64,000 bases of DNA. Source: Parietaria judaica (lineage: Eukaryota; Streptophyta; Magnoliopsida; Rosales; Urticaceae). Below, in pieces: positions 47,813 through 63,200 of this stretch; position 1 is the stretch's first letter, and every line of letters begins with the position of its first letter. The stretch lies in contig OX940871.1 of the NCBI GenBank assembly GCA_954871525.1, positions 14,166,532 to 14,230,531 of the forward strand. Reading direction: 5' to 3'. The position numbers and the translations under genes are program-made. Below the pieces are notes generated by a model, which saw nothing but the letters and a program-made list of their open reading frames with translations, did no database searches and was not told the origin of the DNA.

Positions 47813-49990
47813 TATTTCTTCTCCATTTACATATTAATATAAGTAAAAGTGACAAAATTAAACGTTATTAGTGTGTCGAAAGTTAATTTTTTGTTTAAAA
47901 AATCTTGTTATTATGGTTCTTTACCCTAAAAGAGGAAAAAGACTCAAATTTTTTCTCAAGCACGTGTTAATCGTTGCGACAAGATTTTAGGATTCATATC
48001 GATCCTTTTCCAGAAAAAACTAACGTTATTTTTGTTAGTGCAACCCAAATGAAGGTCTCGACATTAAATTTGACATCAATAACGCAACGTACTTTCGCTC
48101 TTATGGAAACTAAGATTTTATTGTATCGGTTGTGTTTTTATCGCTTTCACAATGGCTTATTGAAACTAGAAGAAATTTCTTCGCCATTTATCTATTTATA
48201 TAAGTAAAAGTGATACAATTAAACGTTATTAGGGTGACGAAAGTTTAATTTTTGTTAAAAAATCTTGTTATTATGGTTCTTTATCCTAAAAGAGGAAAAA
48301 GACTCAGTTTTTTTTTCCAGCACGTGTTAATCGTTGCGACAAGATTTTAGGATCGATATCGTTCCTTTTCAAGAAAAAATCTAATGTTATTTTTAATAGT
48401 ACGACCCAAATGAAGGTCTCGACATTAAATTTGGCATCAAGAACGCATCGTACTTTCGCTCGTATGGAAACTAAGTTTTTAACATATTGGTTGCATTTTT
48501 ATCGCTTTCACAATGGCTTATTGAAACTAGAAGAAATTTCATCGCCATTTAGCTATTAAAACAAGTAAAAGTGATACAATTAAACTTTATTAGGTTGTCC
48601 AAAGTTTAATTTTTGTTAAAAAAATCTTTTTATTATGGTTCTTTACCCTATAAGAGAAAAAAATACTCAATTTTTTTGTCGAGCACGTGTTAGTCGTTGC
48701 GACAAGATTTTAGGATCGATATCGTTCCTTTTCAAGAAAAAACTATCGTTATTTTAATTAGTACGTCCCAAATGAAGGTCTCGACATTAATTTTGGCATC
48801 AAGAACTCATCGTACTTTCGCTTGTATGGACACTAAATTTTTAACGTATCGGTTGTGTTTTTATCGCTTTCACAATGGCTTATTGAAACTAGAAGATATT
48901 TCTTCTCCATTTACCTATTAATATAAGTAAAAGTGACAAAATTAAACGTTATTAGTGTGTCAAAAGTTTATTTTTTGTTTAAAAAATCTTGTTATTATGG
49001 TTCTTCACCCTAAAAGAGGAAAAAGACTCAGTTTTTTTCTCGGGCATGTGTTAATCGTTGCGACAAGATTTTAGGATCCATATCGTTCCTTTTTCAGAAA
49101 AAAATAACGTTATTTTAATTAGTGCAACCTAAATGAAGGTCTCGACATTAAATTTGATATCGATAACGCAACGTACTTTCGCTCGTTTGGAAACTAAGTT
49201 TTTATTGTATCGGTTGTGTTTTTATCGCTTTCACAATGGTTTATTGAAACTAGAAGAAATTTCTTCGCCATTTACCTTTTTATATAAGTAAAAGTGATAC
49301 AATTAAACGTTATTAGGGTGACGAAAGTTTATCTTTTGTTAAAAAACTTGTTATTATGGTTCTTTATCCTAAAAGAGGAAAAAGACTCAGTTTTTTTTGT
49401 CCAGCACGTGTTAATCGTTGCGACAAGAGTTTAGGATCGATATCGTTCCTTTTCAAGAAAAAATCTAACGTTATTTTTAATAGTACGACCCAAATGAAGG
49501 TCTCAATATTAAATTTGGCATCATGAACGCATCGTACTTTCGCTCGAATGGAAACTAAGTTTTTAACATATCGGTTGCATTTTTATCGCTTTCACAATGG
49601 CTTATTGAAACTATAAGAAATTTCTTCGCCATTTAGCTATTAAAATAAGTAAAAGTGATACAATTAAACGTTATTAGGTTGTCCAAAGTTTAATTTTTGT
49701 TAAAAAAATCTTTTTATTATGGTTCTTTACCCTATAAGAGAAAAAAAGACTCAATTTTTTTGTCGAGCACGTGTTAGTCGTTGCGACAAGATTTTAGGAT
49801 CGATATCGTTTCTTTTCAAGAAAAAACTATCGTTATTTTAATTAGTACGTCCCAAATGAAGGTCTCGACATTAAATTTGGCATCAAGAACGCATCATACT
49901 TTCGCTTGTATGGAAACTAAATTTTTAACGTATCGGTTGTGTTTTTATCGCTTTCACAATGGCTTATTGAAACTAGAAGATATTTCTTAT
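47813..49990 (-). repeat. Three-monomer higher-order repeat
   Basis: The variant GATATTTCTTCTCCATTTAC (instead of CTTCGCCATTTAGC) recurs at 47813, 48894 and 49978, that is every 1,081-1,084 bp or three monomers. Confidence 0.8.
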
Positions 49991-52890
49991 CCATTTACCT
50001 ATTAATATAAGTAAAAGTGACACAATTAAACGTTATTAGTGTGTCAAAAGTTTATTTTTTGTTTAAAAAATCTTGTTATTATGTTTCTTCACCCTAAAAG
50101 AGGAAAAAGACTCAGTTTTTTTCTCGGGCATGTGTTAATCATTGCGACAAGATTTTAGGATCCATATCGTTACTTTTCCAGAAAAAAACTATCGTTATTT
50201 AAATAGTGCAACCTAAATGAAGGTCTCGACAATAAATTTGATATCGATAACGCAACGTACTTTCGCTCGTTTTGAAACTAAGTTTTTATTGTATCGGTTG
50301 TGTTTTTATCGCTTTCACAATGGCTTATTGAAACTAGAAGAAATTTCTTCGCCATTTAAATTTTTATATAAGTAAAAGTGATACAATTAAACGTTATTAG
50401 GGTGACGAAAGTTTATCTTTTGTTAAAAAATTTGTTATTATGGTTCTTTATCCTAAAAGAAAAAAAAGACTCAGTTTTTTTGTCCAGCACGTGTTAATCG
50501 TTGCGACAAGAGTTTAGGATCGATATCGTTCCTTTTCAAGAAAAAATCTAACGTTATTTTTAATAGTACGACCCAAATGAAGGTCTCAATATTAAATTTG
50601 GCATCAAGAACTCATCGTACTTTCGCTCGTATGGAAACTAAGTTTTTAACATATCGGTTGCATTATTATCGCTTTCACAATGGCTTATGAAACTAGAAAA
50701 AATTTCTTCGCCATTTAGCTATTGAAATAAGTAAAAATGATACAATTAAACGTTATTAGTGTGTTGAAAGTTTAAATTTTGTTAAAAAAATCTTGTTATT
50801 ATGGTTCTTTACCCTAAAAGAGGAAAAAGACTCTGTTATTTTTGTCGAGCACGTGTTAATCGTTGCGACCAGATTTTAGGATCGATATCGTTCCTTTTCA
50901 AGAAAAAACTAACGTTATTTTTAGTAGTACGACCCAAATGAAGGTCTCGACATTAAATTTGGCATCAAGAACGCATCGTATTTTTGCTCGTATGGAAACT
51001 AAGTTTTTAACATATCGGTTGCATTTTTATTGCTTTCACAATGGCTTATTGAAACTAGAAGAAATTTCTTCGCCATTTACCTATTAAAATAAGTAAAAGT
51101 GATACAATTAAACGTTATTAGGTTGTCCAAAGTTTAATTTTTGTAAACAAAATCTTTTTATTATGGTTCTTTACCCTATAAGAGAAAAAAAGACTCAATT
51201 TTTTTTGTCGAGCACGTGTTAGTCGTTGCGACAAGATTTTAGGATCGATATCGTTCCTTTTCAAGAAAAAACTATCGTTATTTTTATTAGTACGTCCAAA
51301 ATGAAGGTCTCGACATTAAATTTGGCATCAAGAACAAATCGTACTTTCGCTTGTATGGAAACTAAATTTTTAACGTATCGGTTGTGTTTTTATCGCTTTC
51401 ACAATGGCTTATTGAAACTAGAAGATATTTCTTCTCCATTTACCTATTAATATAAGTAAAAGTGACACAATTAAACGTTATTAGTGTGTCAAAAGTTTAT
51501 TTTTTGTTTAAAAATCTTGTTATTATGGTTCTTCACCCTAAAAGAGGAAAAAGACTCAGTTTTTTTCTCGGGCATGTGTTAATCGTTGCGACAATATTTT
51601 AGGATCCATATCGTTCCTTTTCCAGAAAAAACTAACGTTATTTTAATTAGTGCAACCTAAATGAAGGTCTCGACATTAAATTTGATATCGATAAGGCAAC
51701 GTACTTTCGCTCGTTTGAAAACTAAGTTTTTATTGTATCGGTTGTGTTTTTATCGCTTTCACAATGGCTTATTGAAACTAGAAGAAATTTCTTCGCCATT
51801 TACCTTTTTATATAAGTAAAAGTGATACAATTAAATGTTATTAGGGTGACGAAAGTTTATCTTTTGTTAAAAAACTTGTTATTATGGTTCTTTATCCTAA
51901 AAGAGGAAAAAGACTCAGTTTTTTTGTCCAGCACATGTTAATCGTTGCGACAAGAGTTTAGGATCGATATCGTTCCTTTTCAAGAAAAAATCTAACGTTA
52001 TTTTTAATAGTACAACCCAAATGAAGGTCTCAATATTAAATTTGGCATCAAGAACGCATCGTACTTTCGCTCGTATGGAAACTAAGTTTTTAACATATCG
52101 GTTGCATTTTTATTGCTTTCACAATGGCTTATTGAAACTAGAAGAAATTTCTTCGCCATTTAGCTATTGAAATAAGTAAAAATGATACAATTAAATGTTA
52201 TTAGGGTGTTGAAAGTTTAAATTTTGTTAAAAAAATCTTGTTATTATGGTTCTTTACCCTAAAAGAGGAAAAAGACTCAGTTTTTTTTGTCGAGCACGTC
52301 TTAATCGTTGCGACCAGATTTTAGGATCGATATCGTTCCTTTTCAAGAAAAAACTAACGTTATTTTTAGTAGTACGACCCAAATGAAGGTCTCGACATTA
52401 AATTTGGCATCAAGAACGCATCGTACTTTCGCTCGTATGGAAACTAAGTTTTTAACATATCGGTTGCAGTTTTATCGCTTTCACAATGGCTTATTGAAAC
52501 TAGAAGAAATTTCATCGCCATTGAGCTATTAAAATAAGTAAACGTGATACAATTAAACGTTATTCGGTTATTGAAAGTTTAATTTTTGTTAAAAAAATCT
52601 TTTTATTATGGTTCTTTACCCTATAAGAGAAAAAAAGACTCAATTTTTTTTGTTGAGCACGTGTTAGTCGTTGCGACAAGATTTTAGGATCGATATCGTT
52701 CCTTTTCAAGAAAACACTATCGTTATTTTTATTAGTACGTCCCAAATTCAGGTCTCGACATTAAATTTGGCATCAAGAACGCATCGTAGTTTTGCTCGTA
52801 TGGAAACTAAATTTTTAACGTATCGGTTGTCTTTTTATCGCTTTCACAATGGCTTATTGAAACTAGAAGATATTTCTTCTCCATTTACCT
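49978..52890 (-). repeat. Four-monomer higher-order repeat
   Basis: The same variant next occurs at 51424 and 52868, spacing 1,444-1,446 bp or four monomers. An independent marker, the monomer starting at 50863, recurs at 52308 (1,445 bp). Confidence 0.82.
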
Positions 52891-54560
52891 ATTAGTATGA
52901 GTAAAAGTGATACAATTAAACGTTATTACTGTGTCGGAAGTTTATTTTTTGTGAAAAAATCTTGTTATTATGGTTCTTTACCCTAAAAGAGGAAAAAGAC
53001 TCAGTTTTTTTGTTGAGCACGTGTTAATCGTTAAGACAAGATTTTAGGATCCATATCGTTCCTTTTCCAGAAAAAACTAACGTTATTTTTATTAGTTCAA
53101 CCCGAATGAAGGTCTCGACATTAAATTGGGCATCAAGAAACGCATCGTACTTTCACTCGTATGGAAACTAAGTTTTTATTGTATCGGTTGTATTTTTGTC
53201 GCTTTCACAATGGCTTATTGAAACTAGAAGAAATTTCTACGCAATTTACCTATTAATATAAATAAAAGTGATACAATTAAACGTTATTAGGGTGTCAAAA
53301 GTTTAATTTTTTTAAAAAAAATCTTGTTATTATGGTTCTTTTCCCTAAAAGAGGAGAAAGACTCAGTTTTTTTTGTCGAGCACGTGTTAATCGTTGCGAC
53401 AAGACTTTAGGATCCATATCGTTTCTTTTCAAGAAAAAAACTAACGTTATTTTTATTAGTACGACCCAAATGAAGGTCTCGACATTAAACATGGCATCAA
53501 GAACGCATCGTACTTTGGCTCGTATGGAAACTAAGTTTTTAACGTATCGGTTGCATTTTTATCGCTTTCACAATGGCTTATTGAAACTAGAAGAGATTTC
53601 TTCGCCATTTAGCTATTAAAATAATTAAAAGTGATACAATTAAATGTTATTATGGTGTCGAAAGTTTAATTTTTGTTAAAAAAATCTTGTTATTATGGTT
53701 CTTTACCCTAAAAGAGGAAAAAGACTCAGTTTTTTTTGTCGAGCACGTGTTAATCGTTGTGACCAGATTTTAGGATCGAGATCGTTCCTTTTCAAGAAAA
53801 AACTAACGTTATTTTTAGTAGTACGACCCAAATGAAGGTCTCGACATTGAATTTGGCATCAAGAACGTATCGTATTTTCGCTCGTATGGAAACTAAGTTT
53901 TTAATATATCGGTTGCATTTTTATCGTTTTCACAATGGCTTATTGAAACTAGAAGAAATTTCTTCGCCATTTAGCTATTAAAATAAGTAAAAGGGATACA
54001 ATTGAAAGTTATTAGGGTGTAAAAAGTTTTATTTTTTTTAAAAAAATCTTGTTATTATTGTTCTTTACCCTAAAAGAGGAGAAAGACTCAGTTTTTTTTT
54101 TCGAGCACGTGTAAATCGTTGCGACAAGATTTTAGGATCCATATCGTTTCTTTTCAAGAAAAAAACTAACGTTATTTTTATTAGTACGAGCCAAATGAAG
54201 GTCTCGACATTAAACATGGCATCAAGAACGCATCGTACTTTCGCTCGTATGGAAACTAAGTTTTTAACGTATCGGTTGCATTTTTATCGCTTTCAAAATG
54301 GCTTATTGAAATTAGAAGAGATTTCTTCGCCATTTAGCTATTAAAATAAGTAAAAGTGATACAATTAAACGTTATTAGGGTGTCGAAAGTTTAATTTTTG
54401 TTAAAAAAATCTTTTTATTACGGTTTTTACCCTAAAAGGGGAAAAAGACTCAGTTTTTTTGTCGAGCACGTGTTAATCGTTACGACAAGATTATAGGATC
54501 CATATCGTTCATTTTCCAGAAAAAACTAACGTTATTTTTATCACTGCAACCCGAATGAAG

Positions 54561-57500
54561 GTCTGGACATTAAATTGGGCATCAAGAAATGCATCGTACT
54601 TTCACTCGTATGGAAACTAAGTTTTTATTGTATCGGTTGTATTTTTGTCGCTTTCACAATGGCTTATTGAAACTAGAAGAAATTTCTACGCAATTTACCT
54701 ATTAATATAAGTAAAAGTGACACAATTAAACGTTATTAGGGTGTCAAAAGTTTAATTTTTTTTTTAAAATCTTGTTATTATGGTTCTTTACCCTGAAAGA
54801 GGAGAAAGACTATGTTTTTTTTGTCGAGCACGTGTTAATCGTTGCGACAAGACTTTAGGATCCATATCGTTTCTTTTCAATAAAAAAACTAACGTTATTT
54901 TTATTAGTACGATCCAAATGAAGGTCTCGACATTAAACATGGCATCAAGAACGCATCGTACTTTGGCTCGTATGGAAACTAAGTTTTTAACGTATCGGTT
55001 GCATTTTTATCGCTTTCACAATGGCTTATTGAAACTAGAAGAGATTTCTTCGCCATTTAGCTATTAAAATAAGTAAAAGTGATACAATTAAACGTTATTA
55101 GGGTGTCAAAAGTTTAATTTTTTTGTTAGAAAAATCTTGTTATTATGGTTCTTTACTTTAAAAGAGGAAAAAGACTCAGTTTTTTTTGTCGAGCACGTGT
55201 TAATCGTTGTGACCAGATTTTAGGATCGATATCGTTCCTTTTCAAGAAAAAACTAACGTTATTTTTAGTAGTACGACCCAAATGAAGTTCTCGAAATTAA
55301 ATTTGGCATCAACAAAGCATCGTACTTTGGCTCGTATGGAAACTAAGTTTTTAACGTATCGGTTGCATTTTTATCGCTTTCACAATGGCTTATTGAAACT
55401 AGAAGAGCTTTTTTCGCCATTTAGCTATTAAAATAATTAAAAGTGATACAATTAAATGTTATTATGGTGTCGAAAGTTTAATTTTTGTTAAAAAAATCTT
55501 GTTATTATGGTTCTTTACCCTAAAAGAGGAAAAAGACTCAGTTTTTTTTGTCGAGCACGTGTTAATCGTTGTGACCAGATTTTAGGATCGAGATCGTTCC
55601 TTTTCAAGAAAAAACTAACGTTATTTTTAGTAGTACGACCCAAATGAAGGTCTCGACATTGAATTTGGCATCAAGAACGCATCGTATTTTCGCTCGTATG
55701 GAAACTAAGTTTTTAATATATCGGTTGCATTTTTATCGTTTTCACAATGGCTTATTGAAACTAGAAGAAATTTCTTCGCGATTTAGCTATTAAAATAAGT
55801 AAAAGTGATACAATTAAAAGTTATTAGGGTGTCAAAAGTTTTATTTTTTTTAAAAAAAATCTTGTTATTATGGTTCTTTACCCTAAAAGAGGAGAAAGAC
55901 TCAGTTTTTTTTTTCGAGCACGTGTAAATCGTTGCGACAAGATTTTAGGATCCATATCGTTTCTTTTCAAGAAAAAAACTAACGTTATTTTTATTAGTAC
56001 GAGCCAAATGAAGGTCTCGACATTAAACATGGCATCAAGAACGCATCGTACTTTCGCTCGTATGGAAACTAAGTTTTTAACGTATCGGTTGCATTTTTAT
56101 CGCTTTCAAAATGGCTTATTGAAATTAGAAGAGATTTCTTCGCCATTTAGCTATTAAAATAAGTAAAAGTGATACAATTAAACGTTATTAGGGTGTCGAA
56201 AGTTTAATTTTTGTTAAAAAAATCTTGTTATTATGGTTCTTTACCCTAAAAGAGGAAAAAGACTCAGTTTTTTTGTCGAGCACGTGTTAATCGTTACGAC
56301 AAGATTATAGGATCCATATCGTTCTTTTTCCAGAAAAAACTAACGTTATTTTTATCACTGCAACCCGAATGAAGGTCTGGACATTAAATTGGGCATCAAG
56401 AAATGCATCGTACTTTCACTCGTATGGAAACTAAGTTTTTATTGTATCGGTTGTATTTTTGTCGCTTTCACAATGGCTTATTGAAACTAGAAGAAATTTC
56501 TACGCAATTTACCTATTAATATAAGTAAAAGTGATACAATTAAAAGTTATTAGGGTGTCAAAAGTTTTTTTTTTTTTTAAATCTTGTTATTATGGTTCTT
56601 TACCCTAAAAGAGGAGAAAGACTATGTTTTTTTTGTCGAGCACGTGTTAATCGTTGCGACAAGACTTTAGGATCCATATCGTTTCTTTTCAATAAAAAAA
56701 CTAACGTTATTTTTATTAGTACGACCCAAATGAAGGTCTCGACATTAAACATGGCATCAAGAACGCATCGTACTTTGGCTCGTATGGAAACTATGTTTTT
56801 AACGTATCGGTTGCATTTTTATCGCTTTCACAATGGCTTATTGAAACTAGAAGAGATTTCTTCGCCATTTAGCTATTAAAATAAGTAAAAGTGATACAAT
56901 TAAACGTTATTAGGGTGTCAAAAGTTTAATTTTTTTGTTAGAAAAATCTTGTTATTATGGTTCTTTACTTTAAAAGAGGAAAAAGACTCAGTTTTTTTTG
57001 TCGAGCACGTGTTAATCGTTGTGACCAGATTTTAGGATCGATATCGTTCCTTTTCAAGAAAAAACTAACGTTATTTTTAGTAGTACGACCCAAATGAAGG
57101 TGTCGAAATTAAATTTGGCATCAACAACGCATCGTACTTTGGCTCGTATGGAAACTAAGTTTTTAACGTATCGGTTGCATTTTTATCGCTTTCACAATGG
57201 CTTATTGAAACTAGAAGAGATTTCTTCGCCATTTAGCTATTAAAATAATTAAAAGTGATACAATTAAATGTTATTATGGTGTCGAAAGTTTAATTTTTGT
57301 TAAAAAAATCTTGTTATTATGGTTCTTTACCCTAAAAGAGGAAAAAGACTCAGTTTTTTTGTCGAGCACGTGTTAATCGTTGTGACCAGATTTTAGGATC
57401 GAGATCGTTCCTTTTCAAGAAAAAACTAACGTTATTTTTAGTAGTACGACCCAAATGAAGGTCTCGACATTGAATTTGGCATCAAGAACGCGTCGTATTT

Positions 57501-60200
57501 TCGCTCGTATGGAAACTAAGTTTTTAATATATCGGTTGCATTTTTATCGTTTTCACAATGGCTTATTGAAACTAGAAGAAATTTCTTCGCCATTTAGCTA
57601 TTAAAATAAGTAAAAGTGATACAATTAAAAGTTATTAGGGTGACAAAAGTTTCATTTTTTAAAAAAAAATCTTGTTATTATGGTTCTTTACCCTAAAAGA
57701 GGAGAAAGACTCAGTTTTTTTTTCGAGCCAGTGTAAATCGTTGCGACAAGATTTTAGGATCCATATCGTTTCTTTTCAAGAAAAAAACTAACGTTATTTT
57801 TATTAGTACGAGCCAAATGAAGGTCTCGACATTAAACATGGCATCAAGAACGCATCGTACTTTCGCTCGTATGGAAACTAAGTTTTTAACGTATCGGTTG
57901 CATTTTTATCGCTTTCAAAATGGCTTATTGAAATTAGAAGAGATTTCTTCGCCATTTAGCTATTAAAATAAGTAAAAGTGATACAATTAAACGTTATTAG
58001 GGTGTCGAAAGTTTAATTTTTGTTAAAAAAATCTTTTTATTACGATTCTTTACCCTAAAAGAGGAAAAAGACTCAGTTTTTTTGTCGAGCACGTGTTAAT
58101 CGTTACGACAAGATTATAGGATCCATATCGTTCTTTTTCCAGAAAAAACTAACGTTATTTTTATCACTGCAACCCGAATGAAGGTCTGGACATTAAATTG
58201 GGCATCAAGAAATGCATCGTACTTTCACTCGTATGGAAACTAAGTTTTTATTGTATCGGTTGTATTTTTGTCGCTTTCACAATGGCTTATTGAAACTAGA
58301 AGAAATTTCTACGCAATTTACCTATTAATATAAGTAAAAGTGATACAATTAAAAGTTATTAGGGTGTCAAAAGTTTTTTTTTTTTTTAAATCTTGTTATT
58401 ATGGTTCTTTACCCTAAAAGAGGAGAAAGACTATGTTTTTTTTGTCGAGCACGTGTTAATCGTTGCGACAAGACTTTAGGATCCATATCGTTTCTTTTCA
58501 ATAAAAAAACTAACGTTATTTTTATTAGTACGACCCAAATGAAGGTCTCGACATTAAACATGGCATCAAGAACGCATCGTACTTTGGCTCGTATGGAAAC
58601 TATGTTTTTAACGTATCGGTTGCATTTTTATCGCTTTCACAATGGCTTATTGAAACTAGAAGAGATTTCTTCGCCATTTAGCTATTAAAATAAGTAAAAG
58701 TGATACAATTAAACGTTATTAGGGTGTCAAAAGTTTAATTTTTTTGTTAGAAAAATCTTGTTATTATGGTTCTTTACTTTAAAAGAGGAAAAAGACTCAG
58801 TTTTTTTTGTCGAGCACGTGTTAATCGTTGTGACCAGATTTTAGGATCGATATCGTTCCTTTTCAAGAAAAAACTAACGTTATTTTTAGTAGTACGACCC
58901 AAATGAAGGTGTCAAAATTAAATTTGGCATCAACAACGCATCGTACTTTGGCTCGTATGGAAACTAAGTTTTTAACGTATCGGTTGCATTTTTATCGCTT
59001 TCACAATGGCTTATTGAAACTAGAAGAGATTTCTTCGCCATTTAGCTATTAAAATAATTAAAAGTGATACAATTAAATGTTATTATGGTGTCGAAAGTTT
59101 AATTTTTGTTAAAAAAATCTTGTTATTATGGTTCTTTACCCTAAAAGAGGAAAAAGACTCAGTTTTTTTTGTCGAGCACGTGTTAATCGTTGTGACCAGA
59201 TTTTAGGATCGAGATCGTTCCTTTTCAAGAAAAAACTAACGTTATTTTTAGTAGTACGACCCAAATGAAGGTCTCGACATTGAATTTGGCATCAAGAACG
59301 CATCGTATTTTCGCTCGTATGGAAACTAAGTTTTTAATATATCGGTTGCATTTTTATCGTTTTCACAATGGCTTATTGAAACTAGAAGAAATTTCTTCGC
59401 CATTTAGCTATTAAAATAAGTAAAAGTGATACAATTAAAAGTTATTAGGGTGTCAAAAGTTTTATTTTTTTAAAAAAAATCTTGTTATTATGGTTCTTTA
59501 CCCTAAAAGAGGAGAAAGACTGTTTTTTTTTCGAGCAAGTGTAAATCGTTGCGACAAGATTTTAGGATCCATATCGTTTCTTTTCAAGAAAAAAACTAAC
59601 GTTATTTTTATTAGTACGAGCCAAATGAAGGTCTCGACATTAAACATGGCATCAAGAACGCATCGTACTTTCGCTCGTATGGAAACTAAGTTTTTAACGT
59701 ATCGGTTGCATTTTTATCGCTTTCAAAATGGCTTATTGAAATTAGAAGAGATTTCTTCGCCATTTAGCTATTAAAATAAGTAAAAGTGATACAATTAAAC
59801 GTTATTAGGGTGTCGAAAGTTTAATTTTTGTTAAAAAAATCTTTTTATTACGATTCTTTACCCTAAAAGAGGAAAAAGACTCAGTTTTTTTGTCGAGCAC
59901 GTGTTAATCGTTACGACAAGATTATAGGATCCATATCGTTCTTTTTCCAGAAAAAACTAACGTTATTTTTATCACTGCAACCCGAATGAAGGTCTGGACA
60001 TTAAATTGGGCATCAAGAAATGCATCGTACTTTCACTCGTATGGAAACTAAGTTTTTATTGTATCGGTTGTATTTTTGTCGCTTTCACAATGGCTTATTG
60101 AAACTAGAAGAAATTTCTACGCAATTTACCTATTAATATAAGTAAAAGTGATACAATTAAAAGTTATTAGGGTGTCAAAAGTTTTTTTTTTTTTTTTAAA
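54561..60200 (-). repeat. Five-monomer higher-order repeat, three copies
   Basis: The variant GTCTGGACATTAAATTGGGC occurs at 54561, 56375, 58184 and 59992, spacing 1,808-1,814 bp or five monomers. A second marker (AGGAGAAAGACTATG or TACG) falls at the same spacing (about 54799, 56611, 58420 and 60230). Copies are nearly identical, so this is the youngest amplification in the array. Confidence 0.88.
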
Positions 60201-63200
60201 TCTTGTTATTATGGTTCTTTACCCTAAAAGAGGAGAAAGACTACGTTTTTTTTGTCGAGCACGTGTTAATCGTTGCGACAAGACTTTAGGATCCATATCG
60301 TTTCTTTTCAATAAAAAAACTAACGTTATTTTTATTAGTACGACCCAAATGAAGGTCTCGACATTAAACATGGCATCAAGAACGCATCGTACTTTGGCTC
60401 GTATGGAAACTATGTTTTTAACGTATCGGTTGCATTTTTATCGCTTTCACAATGGCTTATTGAAACTAGAAGAGATTTCTTCGCCATTTAGCTATTAAAA
60501 TAATTAAAAGTGATACAATTAAATGTTATTATGGTGTCGAAAGTTCAATTTTTGTTAAAAAAATCTTGTTATTATGGTTTTTTACCCTAAAAGAGGAAAA
60601 AGACTCAGTTTTTTTTGTCGAGCACGTGTTAATCGTTGTGACCAGATTTTAGGATCGAGATCGTTCCTTTTCAAGAAAAAACTAACGTTATTTTTAGTAG
60701 TACGACCCAAATGAAGGTGTCGAAATTAAATTTGGCATCAACAACGCATCGTACTTTGGCTCGTATGGAAACTAAGTTTTTAACGTATCGGTTGCATTTT
60801 TATCGCTTTCACAATGGCTTATTGAAACTAGAATAAATTTCTACGCAATTTACCTATTAATATTAGTAAAAGTGATACAATTAAACGTTATTAGGGTGTC
60901 AAAAGTTTAATTTTTTTTTAAATCTTGTTATTATGGTTCTTTACCCTAAAAGAGGAGAAAGACTATGTTTTTTTTTGTCGAGCACGTGTTAATCGTTGCG
61001 ACAAGACTTTAGGATCCATATCGTTTCTTTTCAATAAAAAAACTAACGTTATTTTTATTAGTACGACCCAAATGAAGGTCTCGACATTAAACATGGCATC
61101 AAGAACGCATCGTACTTTGGCTCGTATGGAAACTAAGTTTTTAACGTATCGGTTGCATTTTTATCGCTTTCACAATGGCTTATTGAAACTAGAAGAGATT
61201 TCTTCGCCATTTAGCTATTAAAATAAGTAAAAGTGATACAATTAAACGTTATTAGGGTGTCAAAAGTTTAATTTTTGTTAGAAAAATATTGTTATTATGG
61301 TTCTTTACTTTAAAAGAGGAAAAAGACTCAGTTTTTTTTGTCGAGCACGTGTTAATCGTTGTGACCAGATTTTAGGATCGAGATCGTTCCTTTTCAAGAA
61401 AAAACTAACGTTATTTTTAGTAGTACGACCCAAATGAAGGTCTCGAAATTGAATTTGGCATGAAGAACGCATCTTATTTTCGCTCGTATGGAAACTAAGT
61501 TTTTAATATATCGGTTGCATTTTTATCGTTTTCACAATGGCTAATTGAAACTAGAAGAAATTTCTTCGCCATTTAGCTATTAAAATAAGTAAAAGTGATA
61601 CAATTAAACGTTATTAGGTTGTCCAAAGTTTAATTTTTGTTAAACAAATCTTTCTATTATGGCTCTTTACCCTATAAGGGAAAAAAAGACTCAAATTTTT
61701 TTGTCGAGCACGTGTTAGTCGTTGCGACAAGATTTTTCGGATCGATATCGTTACTTTTCAAGAAAAAACTATCGTTATTTTTATTAGTACATCCTAATTG
61801 AAGGTCTCGACATTAAATTTGGCATCAAGAACGCATCGTACTTTTTCTCATATGGAAACTAAATTTTTAACGTATCGGTTGTGTTTTTATCGCTTTCAAA
61901 ATGGCTTATTGAAACTATAAGATATTTCTTCTCCATTTACCTATTAATATGAGTAAAAGTGATACAATTAAACGTTATTAGGGTGTCGGAAGTTTTATTT
62001 TTGTGAAAAAAATCTTGTTATTATGGTTCTTTACCCTAAAAGAGGAAAAAGACTCAGTTTTTTTGTCGACCACGTGTTAATCGTTACGACAAGATTTTAG
62101 GATCCATATCGTTCCTTTTCCAGAAAAAACTAACGTTATTTTTATTAATGCAACCCGAATGAAGGTCTCGACATTAAATTTGGCATCAAGAAACGCATCG
62201 TACTTTCACTCGTATGGAAACTAAGTTTTTATAGTATCGGTTGTGTTTTTGTCGCTTTCACAATGGCTTATTGAAACTAGAAGAAATTTCTACGCAATTT
62301 ACCTATTAATATAAGTAAAAGTGATACAATTAAACGTTATTAGGGTGTCAAAAGTTTAATTTTTTTTAAAAAAATCTTGTTATTATGTTTCTTTACCCTA
62401 AAAGAGAAGAACGACTCAGTTTTTTTTTTCGAGCACGTGTAAATCGTTGCGAGAAGATTTTAGGATCCATATCGTTTCTTTTCAAGAAAAAAACTAACGT
62501 TATTTTTTTAGTACGAGCCAAATGAAGGTCTCGACATTAAACATGGCATCAAGAACGCATCGTACTTTCGCTCGTATGGAAACTAAGTTTTTAACGTATC
62601 GGTTGCATTTTTATCGCTTTCACCATGGCTTATTGAAACTAGAAGAGATTTCTTCGCCATTTAGCTATTAAAATAAGTAAAAGTGATACAATTAAACGTT
62701 ATTAGGGTTTCAAAAGTTTAATTTTTTAAAAAAATCTTGTTATTATGGTTCTTTACCCAAAAGAGGAGAAAGACTCAGTTTTTTTGTCGAGCACGTGTAA
62801 ATCGTTGCGACAAGATTTTAGGATCCATATCGTTTCTTTTCAAGAAAAAAACTAACGTTATTTTTATTAGTACGACCCAAATGAAGATCTCGACATTAAA
62901 CATGGCATCAAGAACGCATCGTACTTTCGCTCGAATGGAAACTAAGTTTTTAACGTATCGGTTGCATTTATATCGCTTTCAAAATGGCTTATTGAAACTA
63001 GAAGAGATTTCTTCGCCATTTAGCTATTAAAATAAGTAAAAGTGATACAATTAAACATTATTAGGATGTCGAAAGTTTAATTTTTGTTAAAAAAATCTTG
63101 TTATTATGGTTCTTTACCCTAAAAGAGGAAAAAGACTAAGTTTTTTTTGTAGAGCACGTGTTAATCGTTGCGACCAGATTTTAGGATCGATATTGTTCCT

